A DNA stretch of 64,000 nt. Source: Methylobacterium brachythecii (GTDB lineage Bacteria; Pseudomonadota; Alphaproteobacteria; Rhizobiales; Beijerinckiaceae). Positions 46,208 through 54,620 of the stretch are shown one piece after another. A program made the position numbers and the translations under genes. Where the stretch lies: positions 186,001 through 250,000 of the forward strand of contig NZ_JACIDN010000005.1 in the NCBI RefSeq assembly GCF_014196345.1. The letters are read 5' to 3'. How positions within the stretch are numbered: position 1 is the first letter of the stretch; each line of letters begins with the position of its first letter. The notes under the pieces are model-generated. The model ran no database searches, was not told the DNA's origin, and worked only from the letters and a program-made list of their open reading frames with translations.

Positions 46208-46636
46208 ATGCATTCGAACGATAAAGGCGTGTACAGCGGTGCGTTCGTCTTGGCAGCCTTATGCCTCGTCATGCTGTTGTGGCTTTTCAATCAGAACGAG
46301 CTTACCCGTCAGCCTCATCTCGTCAGCGTCTCCTCGACATCTTTCCTTGAAAAGAAGGATACGGGCGAGCAGATCATGTATCCGTTCCTGCATGCACAGG
46401 TTATAGCTCCTGCCCGGGCGGACGTCGCGGATCTTGTCAAGTACGCTCAAAATATCTTCGCCGCCAGACTGCGCTCCGATGCCGAAGTTCAGGCAAAACA
46501 GATGATCTGGATCACGTTCACCTTTGCGGAATCGCCGCAACAGGTCTCGGGCGAGAAGAAGACCTATCGCGAGATCTACGTCCGCGAAGGCACGAGCTGG
46601 CACCGGCTGAGCCGCGGAAGCGACACGCTCATGTGA
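46208..46636 (+). CDS. Hypothetical membrane-anchored protein
   Basis: 142-aa protein with one N-terminal transmembrane helix (GAFVLAALCLVMLLWLF, about 11-27) and an extracytoplasmic domain containing VKYAQNIFAARLRSDAEV, QMIWITFTFAESPQQ and YREIYVREGTSWHRLSRG. No family recognised. ATG 46208 with GGGAGG 6-11 nt upstream, a good ribosome site. The gene and its 5' region are less GC-rich than the neighbours, a possible sign of recent acquisition. Confidence 0.6.
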   Translation: MHSNDKGVYSGAFVLAALCLVMLLWLFNQNELTRQPHLVSVSSTSFLEKKDTGEQIMYPFLHAQVIAPARADVADLVKYAQNIFAARLRSDAEVQAKQMIWITFTFAESPQQVSGEKKTYREIYVREGTSWHRLSRGSDTLM

Positions 46637-46685
46637 CTGCAACCGCAAGGACGCCGGGACGAACTCGGCGTCGTGCAGTCCGAGA

Positions 46686-46952
46686 CTAGTGCTGGAGCGT
46701 CGTGGTGAATCCGCCGCCGCGGATGCGCTCCGGCAGGCCCTCGGCATAGGACGCCGTGGCCTCCTCGCCATAGGTCGCGACGAGCTCCTGGAAAGCGGCG
46801 AACAGGGCGGCCTGGGCCATGCAATCGCCGTCGAGCCCGTCGAGGCAGCCCTCGGCGAAAGCTTCCGTGACGAGGCCGAGCGCGACGCGCTTGTCATCGC
46901 TGTCGGCGTCGTACGAGGCGGCTGCGGTGTCCTGGAGCATGGTCTCGCGCAT
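46686..46952 (-). CDS. Hypothetical 88-aa protein
   Basis: Short acidic helical protein (MRETMLQDTAAASYDAD, KRVALGLVTEAFAEGCLDGLDGDCMAQAALFAAFQELVATYG) with two Cys, ending FTTTLQH. No recognised family; possibly a genus-level small protein. ATG 46952 and TAG 46686. Separate from neighbours by 50 bp on one side and 165 bp on the other. Confidence 0.55.
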   Translation of the reverse strand: MRETMLQDTAAASYDADSDDKRVALGLVTEAFAEGCLDGLDGDCMAQAALFAAFQELVATYGEEATASYAEGLPERIRGGGFTTTLQH

Positions 46953-47119
46953 GGTTCGGGCCGATCCGTTGTCCGGCGAAGCATTGCGAGGATAGGCAGA
47001 TCGCGCGGCGCGGGCCAGCAGGGAATTGCGAAGAGGTTAACGCGGACGACGCAATCGCAACCATTTCGGCAACGAACCGGCGATGTGTCGCACACGCAAC
47101 ACAGGGACGCCGCGCGGGC

Positions 47120-47569
47120 CTAACCCCCGTAACGCCCGGCGATGCCGTGAGAGAGGCGCTCGCCTTCGGCGAGGTAGCGGGCGCTGGCCTCGTTCGCCGA
47201 CGGCGTGCAGATCCGGTAGGTGAGGGCGTAACCGCGGTAGCCGCGATTGTAGGCGCCGGCGAGCCGGTCACGGCGGTTCGGTGTGACGCCTTCGGATTCG
47301 AGGATGGATTTCATCCGCTCCGGCCACTCGCCGGCATCCCTCGCGCCGCAGAGCCCTCGCAGGAAGGCCAGCGCCCCAATGATCTCGGAGAGCCGCTGCA
47401 GGTCGCGATCGTAGGGCGCAGGCGGCGGCTCAGCCGGCGGCGGAGGCTCCTTCTCCGCGGGTTTCGGCTGCTGTCGTGCCGGTGTGCCGCGCTGTTGCGC
47501 GGAGGCGGGCAGCGCCGGCGCCACGGCGAGCAGGCCCGAGAGCAGCAGCGGGCCGAGCCGGCGCATCAT
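47120..47569 (-). CDS. TIGR02301 family exported protein
   Basis: 149-aa protein with a signal peptide (LGPLLLSGLLAVAPALPASA), a Pro/Lys/Glu-rich linker, and a conserved domain (YDRDLQRLSEIIGALAFLRGLC, GYRGYALTYRICTPSANEASARY) typical of TIGR02301, function unknown. ATG 47569 overlaps the Nudix stop by 4 bp. Last of four overlapping genes. Confidence 0.82.
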   Translation of the reverse strand: MMRRLGPLLLSGLLAVAPALPASAQQRGTPARQQPKPAEKEPPPPAEPPPAPYDRDLQRLSEIIGALAFLRGLCGARDAGEWPERMKSILESEGVTPNRRDRLAGAYNRGYRGYALTYRICTPSANEASARYLAEGERLSHGIAGRYGG

Positions 47570-48021
47570 CGGGATGTGCCGCCGATGCGGGCGAAGGCCT
47601 CGGCCAGGGTGGCGGCGAGACCCGGTGTCGTCTCCAGCCCGGCGACCTCGTCGAGCCGCGCCCAGCGCACGCCGAGCGCTTCGGGGCCGGGCTCCGGCTC
47701 GCCGGAAAGCCACGTCGCTGCATGCGGAAGGATGACGTAGTGATGGCGGCTTCGGCCATCCTCGTCCCTCATGATGATCTCCGTGGGCGACAGGCTCGGC
47801 CCGACCACCTCGGCGACGACGCCGACCTCCTCCTGCAATTCCCGCAGAGCCGCCTGCGCCAGCCGCTCGCCGGCCTCCACCAGGCCGCCGGGCAAGGTCC
47901 AGACCCCTCGCATCGGCTGGTTGGCGCGCGCGGCCAACAGCACGCGCCCATCCCGGATCACGGCGATGGACACGCCGATCATCGGGCGGACTGGAAACAG
48001 ACGATCCTCGCCGTCGGTCAT
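47566..48021 (-). CDS. Nudix hydrolase
   Basis: 151-aa pyrophosphohydrolase. Nudix box GGLVEAGERLAQAALRELQEEVGV (GX5EX7REUXEEXGU, about residues 45-68) is complete. Substrate unknown; ADP-ribose or NADH pyrophosphatase-like activity is possible. ATG 48021 overlaps the upstream stop (ATGA 48018-48021) and its own stop overlaps the TIGR02301 ATG. Confidence 0.9.
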   Translation of the reverse strand: MTDGEDRLFPVRPMIGVSIAVIRDGRVLLAARANQPMRGVWTLPGGLVEAGERLAQAALRELQEEVGVVAEVVGPSLSPTEIIMRDEDGRSRHHYVILPHAATWLSGEPEPGPEALGVRWARLDEVAGLETTPGLAATLAEAFARIGGTSR

Positions 48022-49280
48022 GGCCGGACACCCGCCCCAGCGCTCGCTCCGGCCACGGCCAGCCGGCCGTCGGCGAGCCCGACGAGCACGCGCGCTCGCT
48101 CTCCACGACCGAGTACCGCAATGCCGAGCGCCGCCGGCCCGGGCAGCAGGATGCGCGCCCGCTCCACGATACCACCATCCAGCGAGACGATCGCGAGAGT
48201 CGTCCGGTCGGAGGCCGGCAGCGCGAGGGCGGCAGCCTTGCCGGGCTCGCCCGGAATGACGGCGGCGAGATCGATGTCGGCGGTCGGGCCGGCATAGCCC
48301 GGCGCCTCCGCCACGAGACCGAAAGCCCCTCCCGCATAGGACCAGAGCTGGAGCGTGCCGACCGCGTCAGGCTCACGAATGCTGACAAATTGGGGGCGGC
48401 CCTTACCGGAAAAGTCGCCGACACCCGCGAGCGACAAAGCCGTCGCACCGGCCTGCGGCGGCGTTCGGGCGGCCAGAGTCCAGGCTCCGCCGGCATCCTT
48501 CTCCGCAAGCGCCAGCGCGGAGGCAGCGCCCGGCCCTGCCGTCACGACGAGCACCGCCGCCTTGCCGTCGAGGATCGCGATGCGCGGCCGGCGGGCGGCG
48601 AAAGCCTGGTCCGCCCCCGGGGCGAGCGTGACGGTCGCCACCGGCACCGCCTTCGGCTCGCTCGTGGTGCCCAGCGGCTGACGCTCGCGAAGGGTCAGGC
48701 CGGCGGCCTGCCCGGCACCGCCGACGGCCCCCGTGAGATAGGCGCTGAGCGGACCGGACAGCGCCCGGCGCGAGCCCGGAACGGCGCCGCGCGGTGTCTC
48801 GGAGGCGAAGAGGCCTTCGATCGCCTCGGCCCCGATCAGCGTGGTCTTCACGGCATCGCCATCGAGGCTAAGGACGGCTCCGCCGTCATCACCCCAGACC
48901 ACGGCGACCGGCGCGACCTCGGTCTCGTCGGGAGCCGGTGCGCGGGGCGCCTTCGGGTCGGCACTCGCGGGCTTGGGCCGGGCGATGGGCAGAATGCCTG
49001 AGGTGGAGACGGCGAGCGAGACCTCGCTGCCGGGACCGCGCATTGCCTTTACCTTGAAGGGCAGCTCGATGATGCCGGCGCCCGCCGAAGGCTCTTCGGC
49101 CGCCGCAGGAGCAGACAAGGCGAGAAGGAGAACGGCCGCGAGGCCGCTCGAACGCCAGCCATGGTTGCGAGCCGAAGGCGCAGCGATCCAGGGGCCGCCC
49201 CGCGACCTCGGCGCGTTGGCTCTGGATTGCTTCGCTGCGCTCGCAATGACGGCGGAGACGGCTACCAGGCCCACGCTCAC
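48018..49280 (-). CDS. Hypothetical exported protein with repeat-derived N-terminus
   Basis: 420-aa protein of unknown function, probably a periplasmic beta-propeller-like fold (repeated GDFSGKGRPQFVSI and VVWGDDGGAVLSLDGD-type strands). GTG 49280 overlaps the SDR stop (GTGA). Residues about 10-42 are translated from a palindromic repeat (VIASAAKQS, a typical reading of such repeats), and the real signal peptide (LAAVLLLALSAPAAA) follows at about 47-61. No alternative in-frame start follows the repeat. Middle gene of the coupled series. Confidence 0.65.
   Translation of the reverse strand: MSVGLVAVSAVIASAAKQSRANAPRSRGGPWIAAPSARNHGWRSSGLAAVLLLALSAPAAAEEPSAGAGIIELPFKVKAMRGPGSEVSLAVSTSGILPIARPKPASADPKAPRAPAPDETEVAPVAVVWGDDGGAVLSLDGDAVKTTLIGAEAIEGLFASETPRGAVPGSRRALSGPLSAYLTGAVGGAGQAAGLTLRERQPLGTTSEPKAVPVATVTLAPGADQAFAARRPRIAILDGKAAVLVVTAGPGAASALALAEKDAGGAWTLAARTPPQAGATALSLAGVGDFSGKGRPQFVSIREPDAVGTLQLWSYAGGAFGLVAEAPGYAGPTADIDLAAVIPGEPGKAAALALPASDRTTLAIVSLDGGIVERARILLPGPAALGIAVLGRGERARVLVGLADGRLAVAGASAGAGVRP
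49159..49252. repeat. Palindromic repeat inside a coding frame
   Basis: The right arm CTGGATTGCTTCGCTGCGCT...CAATGACGG (49222-49252) is complementary, with gaps, to the left arm CCATGGTTGCGAGCCGAAGG...GCGATCCAG (49159-49191). It is a different class from the repeats at 351 and 39298. It lies within the first 42 codons of the exported-protein gene, in frame and without stop. Confidence 0.75.
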
Positions 49281-50029
49281 ACGTGCTGTCCGCCGTTGAT
49301 GTGGAGTTCCGCCCCGTTCACGTAGGACGATGCCTCGGTGCAGAGGAAATAGATCGCCTTGGCGACCTCGTCCGGCGTGCCGAGACGGCGCTGCGGGATC
49401 TTCTTCACGATTTCGTCGGTGCCCGGCGACAGGATCGAGGTGTCGATCTCGCCGGGCGAGATCGCGTTCACGCGCACGCCGAGCGGCCCGAAATCCTCCG
49501 CCATCTCACGGGTCAGGCCAGCCAATGCGGCCTTCGAGGTGCCGTAGGCTGCCCCAGCGAAGGGATGCACACGCGAGCCCGCGATCGAGGTGACGTTGAC
49601 GATCGAACCCTTGGCGCGGGTCAACTCCTGCCGCAGCCCCTGCGCGAGGAGGATCGGCGCGAAGAAGTTGACGTGGAAGACGCGCGCCCAATCCGCGTAA
49701 TCAGTCGCGAGCGCGCCGAGGCGTTCGCCGCCCGTGCCCTTCGGCGAGATGCCGGCATTGTTGACCAGCGCGTGCAGCAGGCCGCCCTCGGCCTCGAGCC
49801 GTCCGGCGACCTCTCGCACACCGCGGACGGTATCCTCGGCGTCGGAGAGGTCGACCTGGAGATGGTCCTCGGGACCCATCTCCCAGGGGCAGTTTTCGGG
49901 AAAAGGATGGCGCGAGCAGGTGATCACGCGCCAGCCCGCAGCGGAGAAGCGCTTCACGGTGGCGTGGCCGATTCCGCGGCTCGCGCCGGTGAGCAGCATG
50001 ATGCGCCGACGATCGTTGGACTGGGCCAA
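49277..50029 (-). CDS. Short-chain dehydrogenase/reductase
   Basis: 250-aa classical SDR: LLTGASRGIGHATVKRF (NAD(P) loop), LVNNAGIS (NNAG), VNVTSIAGSRVHPFAGAAYGTSKAAL with Ser-Tyr-Lys, VNAISPGEIDTSILSP, and the C-terminal SSYVNGAELHINGGQHV. TTG 50029 is the start, with AAGGAG 5 nt upstream; an ATG at 49999 would cut the first strand. First gene of the four linked by 4-bp overlaps. Substrate not predictable. Confidence 0.88.
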   Translation of the reverse strand: MAQSNDRRRIMLLTGASRGIGHATVKRFSAAGWRVITCSRHPFPENCPWEMGPEDHLQVDLSDAEDTVRGVREVAGRLEAEGGLLHALVNNAGISPKGTGGERLGALATDYADWARVFHVNFFAPILLAQGLRQELTRAKGSIVNVTSIAGSRVHPFAGAAYGTSKAALAGLTREMAEDFGPLGVRVNAISPGEIDTSILSPGTDEIVKKIPQRRLGTPDEVAKAIYFLCTEASSYVNGAELHINGGQHV

Positions 50030-50387
50030 GGCCGCTCCTTCAGTCCCGGCATGCGACCCAAGGGGGCGGGGCGCCCGCTGACACCGACAGGTCTAGGCCG
50101 CGCACGGCCGGAAATCCAGCGCCCTGCCGCGCTGCAGCGAGGTCGGTGCACGCCGATTCCGTCGATGCGGCGCGCACGGAGGAGGGAGCCATTCTTGCAA
50201 CCGTTCGCGGCAAGTCGGTCCGGTGCACGACATTGATGGTCCCGTGCCGGCTCGATCATTGAGGCCGCACGGTTTGCCGGTTAGGCCAGACCGAGCCGGC
50301 GCGAGCAATCCGAAAATCGCCGCGCGGCGTTCGGTCGGGATCGTCTTCCCGAAGCGGACCGGGATATCGAGGGGAGCAGGCCCAAGC

Positions 50388-52007
50388 ATGGCGACGACGT
50401 TCGGCCTCAACCGCTCCCTCGGGGGCGCCATCGGCGCCATCGCTCTGGTGTCGGTCCTCAGCAGCGGCGCGGTCCTCGTCACGATGACCGAGTTGCACGA
50501 GGCCACCGAGGCACGGGCCCGGTCGACGCGGGTGATCCGCGGTCTCGATGCCTTCCGCACCGCGATGCTCGACCAGGAGACCGGGCTGCGCGGCTACCTC
50601 ATTACCGGCCGGGAAAGCAGCCTCGAGCCCTATCGCTCCGGGCGGGCGGCGCTCGAGGAGACCATCAGCCGCCTGGGCGGCCTGATCGGCGACGACGCCG
50701 AGCCCGCGCGCATGCTGGCGGAAGCCGTGAAGGCCGCGCGGAGCTGGCAGACCAATATCGGCGAGGCGGCCCTGCGCAAGGCAGCCGACCCGGCCACACG
50801 TCCCGAGGCCACCCAGATCGAAGTCGATGGATCGGGCAAGCAGTTCTTCGACACGTTCCGCGCGAGGCTCATGTCGATCGAGGCCGTCGAGGAGGGGACA
50901 CGGACGAGGCAGAACGCACATCTCGTGCGGGCCGAGCACAATGCGGGCCTCGCCCTCTGGGGCGGAATGCTGCTGACGCTGCTGATCTGCCTCGGCATCG
51001 GGATCGCGATCAATCGCCTGATCGTCCGGCCGCTTCTGGATGTCGCGGCCTTCGTCGGACGGATCGGCGAGGGTGATCTGACTGGCCGCGTCGTCACGAG
51101 AGGCCGGAACGAGATCGGCCGCCTCGGCACGACGCTGAACGCCATGGTCGGCGGGCTCTCCGATCTCGCCCGGACCAATCGCTCGGCCACCGCCGACCTC
51201 AACGCCGCCGCCGCTGAGATCCGGGCTTCGGCCCAGGAGCAGGCGGCGAGCGTCGAGGAGCAGTTCGCCGCCGTGCAGGAGACCGCCGCGACCGTCGACG
51301 AGATCACTCATTCCGGCGCGCAGATCTCCAAGCGCGCCACCGACGTCATCGCCTCGGCTCAGGCCTCCGCGCAGACCGCCAGGGCGGGCCTGCGAGCGGC
51401 CTCCGACACGGCCAAGGCGATGGAGCTGATCCGCGAGCAGGGCGAGGCGGTGGCCGGCAACATCGTCGCCTTGAGCGAGAAGACCCAGGCGATCGGCGAG
51501 ATCATCACCACGGTCAACGACATCTCCGAGCGCACGCACCTGCTCTCGCTCAACGCCGCCATCGAGGCCGCGGCCGCCGGCGAGAGCGGGCGCAGCTTCG
51601 CGATCGTCGCGGCCGAGATGAAGCTCTTGGCCGATCAGGCGAAGGCGGCGACGGTGCAGGTCCGCTCGATCCTCTCGGAGATCCAGCGCGGCATCAATTC
51701 CTCGGTGATGCTGACGGAAGAGGCGGTCAAGCGCGCCGCCACCGGCAAGACCCGCACCGACGCCACGGTGCGCACCATCGAGGAGATGGCGGCTCGCGTG
51801 GACGAGGGCGTGCAGACCTTCCAGCAGATCGTGGCCTCGACCAACCAGCAGCAGCTCGGCATCGAGCAGGTGATGGGTGCACTCCAGAACATCCGCCAGG
51901 CCAGCCAGCAGACGGCCGCGGGGACCCGCGAGGTCGAGATGGCCTCGGCCAACCTCACCGAACTCGCGCAGGGCCTGATGGCCCTCGCCGAACGCTATCG
52001 GATCTGA
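50388..52007 (+). CDS. Methyl-accepting chemotaxis protein with CHASE3-type sensor
   Basis: 539-aa membrane receptor. Helix 1 (GAIGAIALVSVLSSGAVLVTM), a CHASE3-like domain (about 33-180: AFRTAMLDQETGLRGYLITGRESSLEPY), helix 2 (LALWGGMLLTLLICLGIGIAI), HAMP (LLDVAAFVGRIGEGDLTGRV) and a signalling domain whose tip ([25 protein letters not shown]) deviates from the usual [15 protein letters not shown]. The signalling region is shorter than in the receptor at 31192, so it belongs to another MCP length class. ATG 50388 with AGGGGAGCAGG upstream. Confidence 0.9.
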   Translation: MATTFGLNRSLGGAIGAIALVSVLSSGAVLVTMTELHEATEARARSTRVIRGLDAFRTAMLDQETGLRGYLITGRESSLEPYRSGRAALEETISRLGGLIGDDAEPARMLAEAVKAARSWQTNIGEAALRKAADPATRPEATQIEVDGSGKQFFDTFRARLMSIEAVEEGTRTRQNAHLVRAEHNAGLALWGGMLLTLLICLGIGIAINRLIVRPLLDVAAFVGRIGEGDLTGRVVTRGRNEIGRLGTTLNAMVGGLSDLARTNRSATADLNAAAAEIRASAQEQAASVEEQFAAVQETAATVDEITHSGAQISKRATDVIASAQASAQTARAGLRAASDTAKAMELIREQGEAVAGNIVALSEKTQAIGEIITTVNDISERTHLLSLNAAIEAAAAGESGRSFAIVAAEMKLLADQAKAATVQVRSILSEIQRGINSSVMLTEEAVKRAATGKTRTDATVRTIEEMAARVDEGVQTFQQIVASTNQQQLGIEQVMGALQNIRQASQQTAAGTREVEMASANLTELAQGLMALAERYRI

Positions 52008-52053
52008 GAGACCGGGCCGACGGCAAGCGGCTCTCGTCAACCCGGAATCGAAA

Positions 52054-52090
52054 GGACCCGCCGAGCGGCTGAGTTCAGCCCGGCGGGTCC
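52054..52090. terminator. Bidirectional terminator between chemoreceptor and small lipoprotein
   Basis: GGACCCGCCG (52054-52063) pairs with CGGCGGGTCC (52081-52090), with an inner GGCT/AGCC hairpin. Serves the two convergent genes. Confidence 0.75.
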
Positions 52091-52130
52091 CGATTTCGCG
52101 GCGCTCAGAGCGCCTTGCGCGGCACTGGAC

Positions 52131-52304
52131 TCAAGGCTTGGGTGCCGCCGGCTTCGGCGCATCGGGGCTCGCCGCAGGCGGCGAGGTCGGCGCGGTGCTG
52201 GCCGGCGGGGAAGCGGGAGGTGCGGGTGGCGGGGCCTTCTTCTCGTCCTTGCAGCCGGCGAGTGCCAGCAGCCCGGCTGCGGGCAGCAGGTAACGGAATT
52301 TCAT
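52131..52304 (-). CDS. Small Pro/Ala-rich lipoprotein
   Basis: 57-aa lipoprotein: MKFRYLLPAAGLLALAGC with lipobox LAGC (Cys18), then KDEKK and a low-complexity Pro/Ala/Ser tail ending PKPAAPKP. Likely an envelope peptide of unknown role. ATG 52304 with GAGGAGGGAC just upstream, a strong ribosome site; the longer frame from 52349 lacks one. Confidence 0.7.
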   Translation of the reverse strand: MKFRYLLPAAGLLALAGCKDEKKAPPPAPPASPPASTAPTSPPAASPDAPKPAAPKP

Positions 52305-52385
52305 GACGTCCCTCCTCGTTCTTGGGACTTCAGCAACGCCCAAGTCCACGAGTCGGTTCGGATCGGCCCGCGAACAGCGCTGCGG

Positions 52386-53069
52386 CTAGCGTCCGGCCCC
52401 GAGTTCCGGGATCGACCGGACCATCTCGGGCATCCCGCCGAGGAAGACACGCACGTCGTCAGCAATGGTCTGCGTCAGGTCCGCGGGGATGACCCCGCCA
52501 TAGACGAATTTTCGGATGGCCAAGTAGAACACCTTGCCGTGGAGCGCCCAGACCGCCTCGACCTCGCGCTCGGTCAGCGGCACCTCCGAGACAGCGGAGA
52601 GGGCGAGGCTCTGGCGGACCTCCTCGGCGATCGGCAGGATCAACTCTTCGCGCACGGTGGCGAGGTAGCGCGGGGCGATATCGTAGCCCTTGAGCCCCGA
52701 GAACACGAAGATCCGGACCCATTCGTAGTCGAAGACCTGGCTGGCGTAGTCACCGTAGAACAGGAGCAACCGATCTTCGAGGGGAAGCGCGCGGTCCCGG
52801 ATCAGCGTCGTCCAGCCCGAGTTCCAGCGGCTGACATAGACATGCTCATAGACGCGATCGACCAGCGCTTCCTTCGTCGGGAAGTAGCGGAAGATCGCCG
52901 AATGCGTGATGCCGAGGCCGCGTGCGAGTTCGCGGGTCTGACCCTCGAAGCCATGCTCGGCGAAGAATCGCGTCGCGCCTTCCACGATCAGACGCTCGCG
53001 CTCGGCCGCAGGCAGATGGCGGCGCTTGCGCGCAATCGGTTCGCTGGTCTCGCCGCCATCATCTCCCAC
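52386..53069 (-). CDS. TetR family transcriptional regulator
   Basis: 227-aa repressor. N-terminal HTH: RFFAEHGFEGQTRELARGLGITHSAIFRYFPTKEALVDRVYE (about residues 33-75); the rest is a helical ligand domain. GTG 53069 is preferred because GGGAGGGA lies 6 nt upstream, and a longer reading from GTG 53177 would translate through both operators. Divergent from the SnoaL-like gene, with two GTGACC-type palindromes between them, so likely autoregulated and controlling that gene. Confidence 0.85.
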   Translation of the reverse strand: MGDDGGETSEPIARKRRHLPAAERERLIVEGATRFFAEHGFEGQTRELARGLGITHSAIFRYFPTKEALVDRVYEHVYVSRWNSGWTTLIRDRALPLEDRLLLFYGDYASQVFDYEWVRIFVFSGLKGYDIAPRYLATVREELILPIAEEVRQSLALSAVSEVPLTEREVEAVWALHGKVFYLAIRKFVYGGVIPADLTQTIADDVRVFLGGMPEMVRSIPELGAGR

Positions 53070-53110
53070 GCTCGATCCCTCCCGTGAACCAGCGTCATGT
53101 TCTTCAGTTG

Positions 53111-53126
53111 TGACCGTCTGGTCACT
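53111..53126. promoter_or_regulatory. TetR operator, proximal copy
   Basis: GTGACCGTCTGGTCAC: perfect 6-bp inverted arms GTGACC/GGTCAC with a 4-bp centre, about 40 bp ahead of the tetR start. Confidence 0.7.
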
Positions 53127-53161
53127 TTTGTTGACGAGCACCGCCCATCCCGGTACCTGTT

Positions 53162-53177
53162 GTAACCAAGCGGTCAC
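53162..53177. promoter_or_regulatory. TetR operator, distal copy
   Basis: GTAACCAAGCGGTCAC: same design with one arm mismatch (GTAACC), 51 bp centre-to-centre from the first. About 97 bp ahead of the SnoaL-like gene. Confidence 0.68.
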
Positions 53178-53273
53178 AACCAGTCGATACGCAGCCTGCC
53201 CAACGCGGGCCGTTACGGCCTTCGCCGTCCCGACTGCCGCTTCCGCAACCCGACTTCACTGGAGATCCATCGC

Positions 53274-53633
53274 ATGACTGCGCATGTTCAGGCCGCTGCC
53301 GACCGTTGGGACGAAGCCTTCAACGCCGGCGATACCGGCAAGCTCGCCACCTTCTACGGCGCGGACGCGCGCGTTGTGCCGGCCGGCGGCAAGCCCGTCG
53401 ACGGCCCGAGTGCCATCGGCGCCTTCTTCGCGGACCTGCGCGCCAAAGGCTTCGACGGGCACAAGATCACGGTCCAGTCGGTGCTCGAGCGCGACACGGT
53501 CCTCGTCGCTTCCGGCACCTGGGCGCTGACCGGCCCAGGCGAGGGCGGCCAGCAGCAATATAGTGGCAACTGGGTGAACGTGATCGAGCGCCAGGGCGAC
53601 GATCTGCGCGTCCTGCTGCACAGCTGGAACTGA
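53274..53633 (+). CDS. SnoaL-like/DUF4440 NTF2-fold protein
   Basis: 119-aa cone-fold protein: AADRWDEAFNAGDTGKLATFYGADARVVPAGG and DDLRVLLHSWN are typical of nuclear-transport-factor-2-like polyketide-cyclase/steroid-isomerase-fold families. Substrate not known. ATG 53274 with GGAGATCC about 10 nt upstream. Likely target of the divergent TetR repressor; stands in front of, and convergent to, the pirin gene (19 bp). Confidence 0.82.
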   Translation: MTAHVQAAADRWDEAFNAGDTGKLATFYGADARVVPAGGKPVDGPSAIGAFFADLRAKGFDGHKITVQSVLERDTVLVASGTWALTGPGEGGQQQYSGNWVNVIERQGDDLRVLLHSWN

Positions 53634-53652
53634 GACGGGCCTCGCCGGCCGG

Positions 53653-54588
53653 TCAGCCGGGCAGGGGGATGAACTCCGCCCGGTCGTCGGCCGGCAGATC
53701 GAACTGTCCGTGGCCCCAGGCTCCGCGCCGCCATTCCTCCTTGGCGGCCTCGATCTTGTCATGGCTGGAGGAGACGAAGTTCCACCAGACGTAGCGCGGC
53801 CCGTTCAGGGTTGCGCCGCCCAGCGCCATGAGGCGCGCGCCCTGCGGACCTGCAGCGACGGAGATGGCGTCGCCCGGCCGGAACACCATCATTTGGCCGC
53901 TCTCGAAGACTTGGCCGGCGATCGAAACCGAGCCCTCCAGGATATAGAGCCCGCGGTCTTCGTGGTCGGACGGCAGTGGCAGCCGCGCGCCGGCCTCCAG
54001 CACGACATCGGCGTAAAACATGTCAGTAAAGACGCTGGCGGGCGCCCGCTCGCCATAGGCCCGCCCGAGGATCAGCCGGAGGCGGACGCCCTCGCTTTCG
54101 ATCACCGGCAAGGTGTCCTTGCCGTGATGCTCGAAGCTCGGCGCGGTCTCTTCCTTGTCCTCGGGCAGCGCCACCCAGGTCTGGATGCCGTAGAGGCTGT
54201 GTGGCGCGAGGCGCGTCGCCTCCGAGGTGCGCTCGGAATGGGTGACGCCGCGCCCGGCAACCATCCAGTTCACGGCGCCGGGCAGGATGGTCTGGTTCGA
54301 GCCGACGCTGTCGCGGTGCTGAAACTCGCCGCGATAGAGGTAGGTCACCGTGGCCAGCCCGATATGCGGGTGAGGGCGCACGTCGACGCCCTTTCCGGTG
54401 ATGAACTCCGCCGGGCCGGCCTGATCGAAGAACACGAAGGGCCCGACCATCTGGCGCTTCGGCGAGGGCAGGGCGCGCCGCACCTCGAACCCGCCGAGGT
54501 CGCGGGCGCGGGGCACGATCAGTGTCTCGATGGCATCGACTCCGACCGCATCGGGGCAGCCAGGCTCAAGGGCCGGGTTCCAACTCAT
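53653..54588 (-). CDS. Pirin family protein
   Basis: 311-aa bicupin protein. The Fe-binding N-terminal cupin is seen as VRPHPHIGLATVTYLYRGEFQHRDS (two His, plus His and Glu) and GRGVTHSERTSE; C-terminal pirin domain from about 180. Quercetinase-like or regulatory functions occur in the family. ATG 54588. Lies 32 bp from the pdxH stop on the same strand and may be co-transcribed. Confidence 0.9.
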   Translation of the reverse strand: MSWNPALEPGCPDAVGVDAIETLIVPRARDLGGFEVRRALPSPKRQMVGPFVFFDQAGPAEFITGKGVDVRPHPHIGLATVTYLYRGEFQHRDSVGSNQTILPGAVNWMVAGRGVTHSERTSEATRLAPHSLYGIQTWVALPEDKEETAPSFEHHGKDTLPVIESEGVRLRLILGRAYGERAPASVFTDMFYADVVLEAGARLPLPSDHEDRGLYILEGSVSIAGQVFESGQMMVFRPGDAISVAAGPQGARLMALGGATLNGPRYVWWNFVSSSHDKIEAAKEEWRRGAWGHGQFDLPADDRAEFIPLPG

Positions 54589-54620
54589 CGCTCGACCTCG
54601 CTCATGCTGTCGATATCGCC

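Noticed and set aside
50256..52040. 594-aa minus-strand frame opposite the CHASE3 chemoreceptor
   Set aside because: Composition typical of an antisense frame; the plus strand has CHASE3, HAMP and MCP motifs.
53070..53177. N-terminal extension of the TetR regulator from GTG 53177
   Set aside because: It would translate both operator palindromes, and a well-spaced GGGAGGGA precedes GTG 53069.
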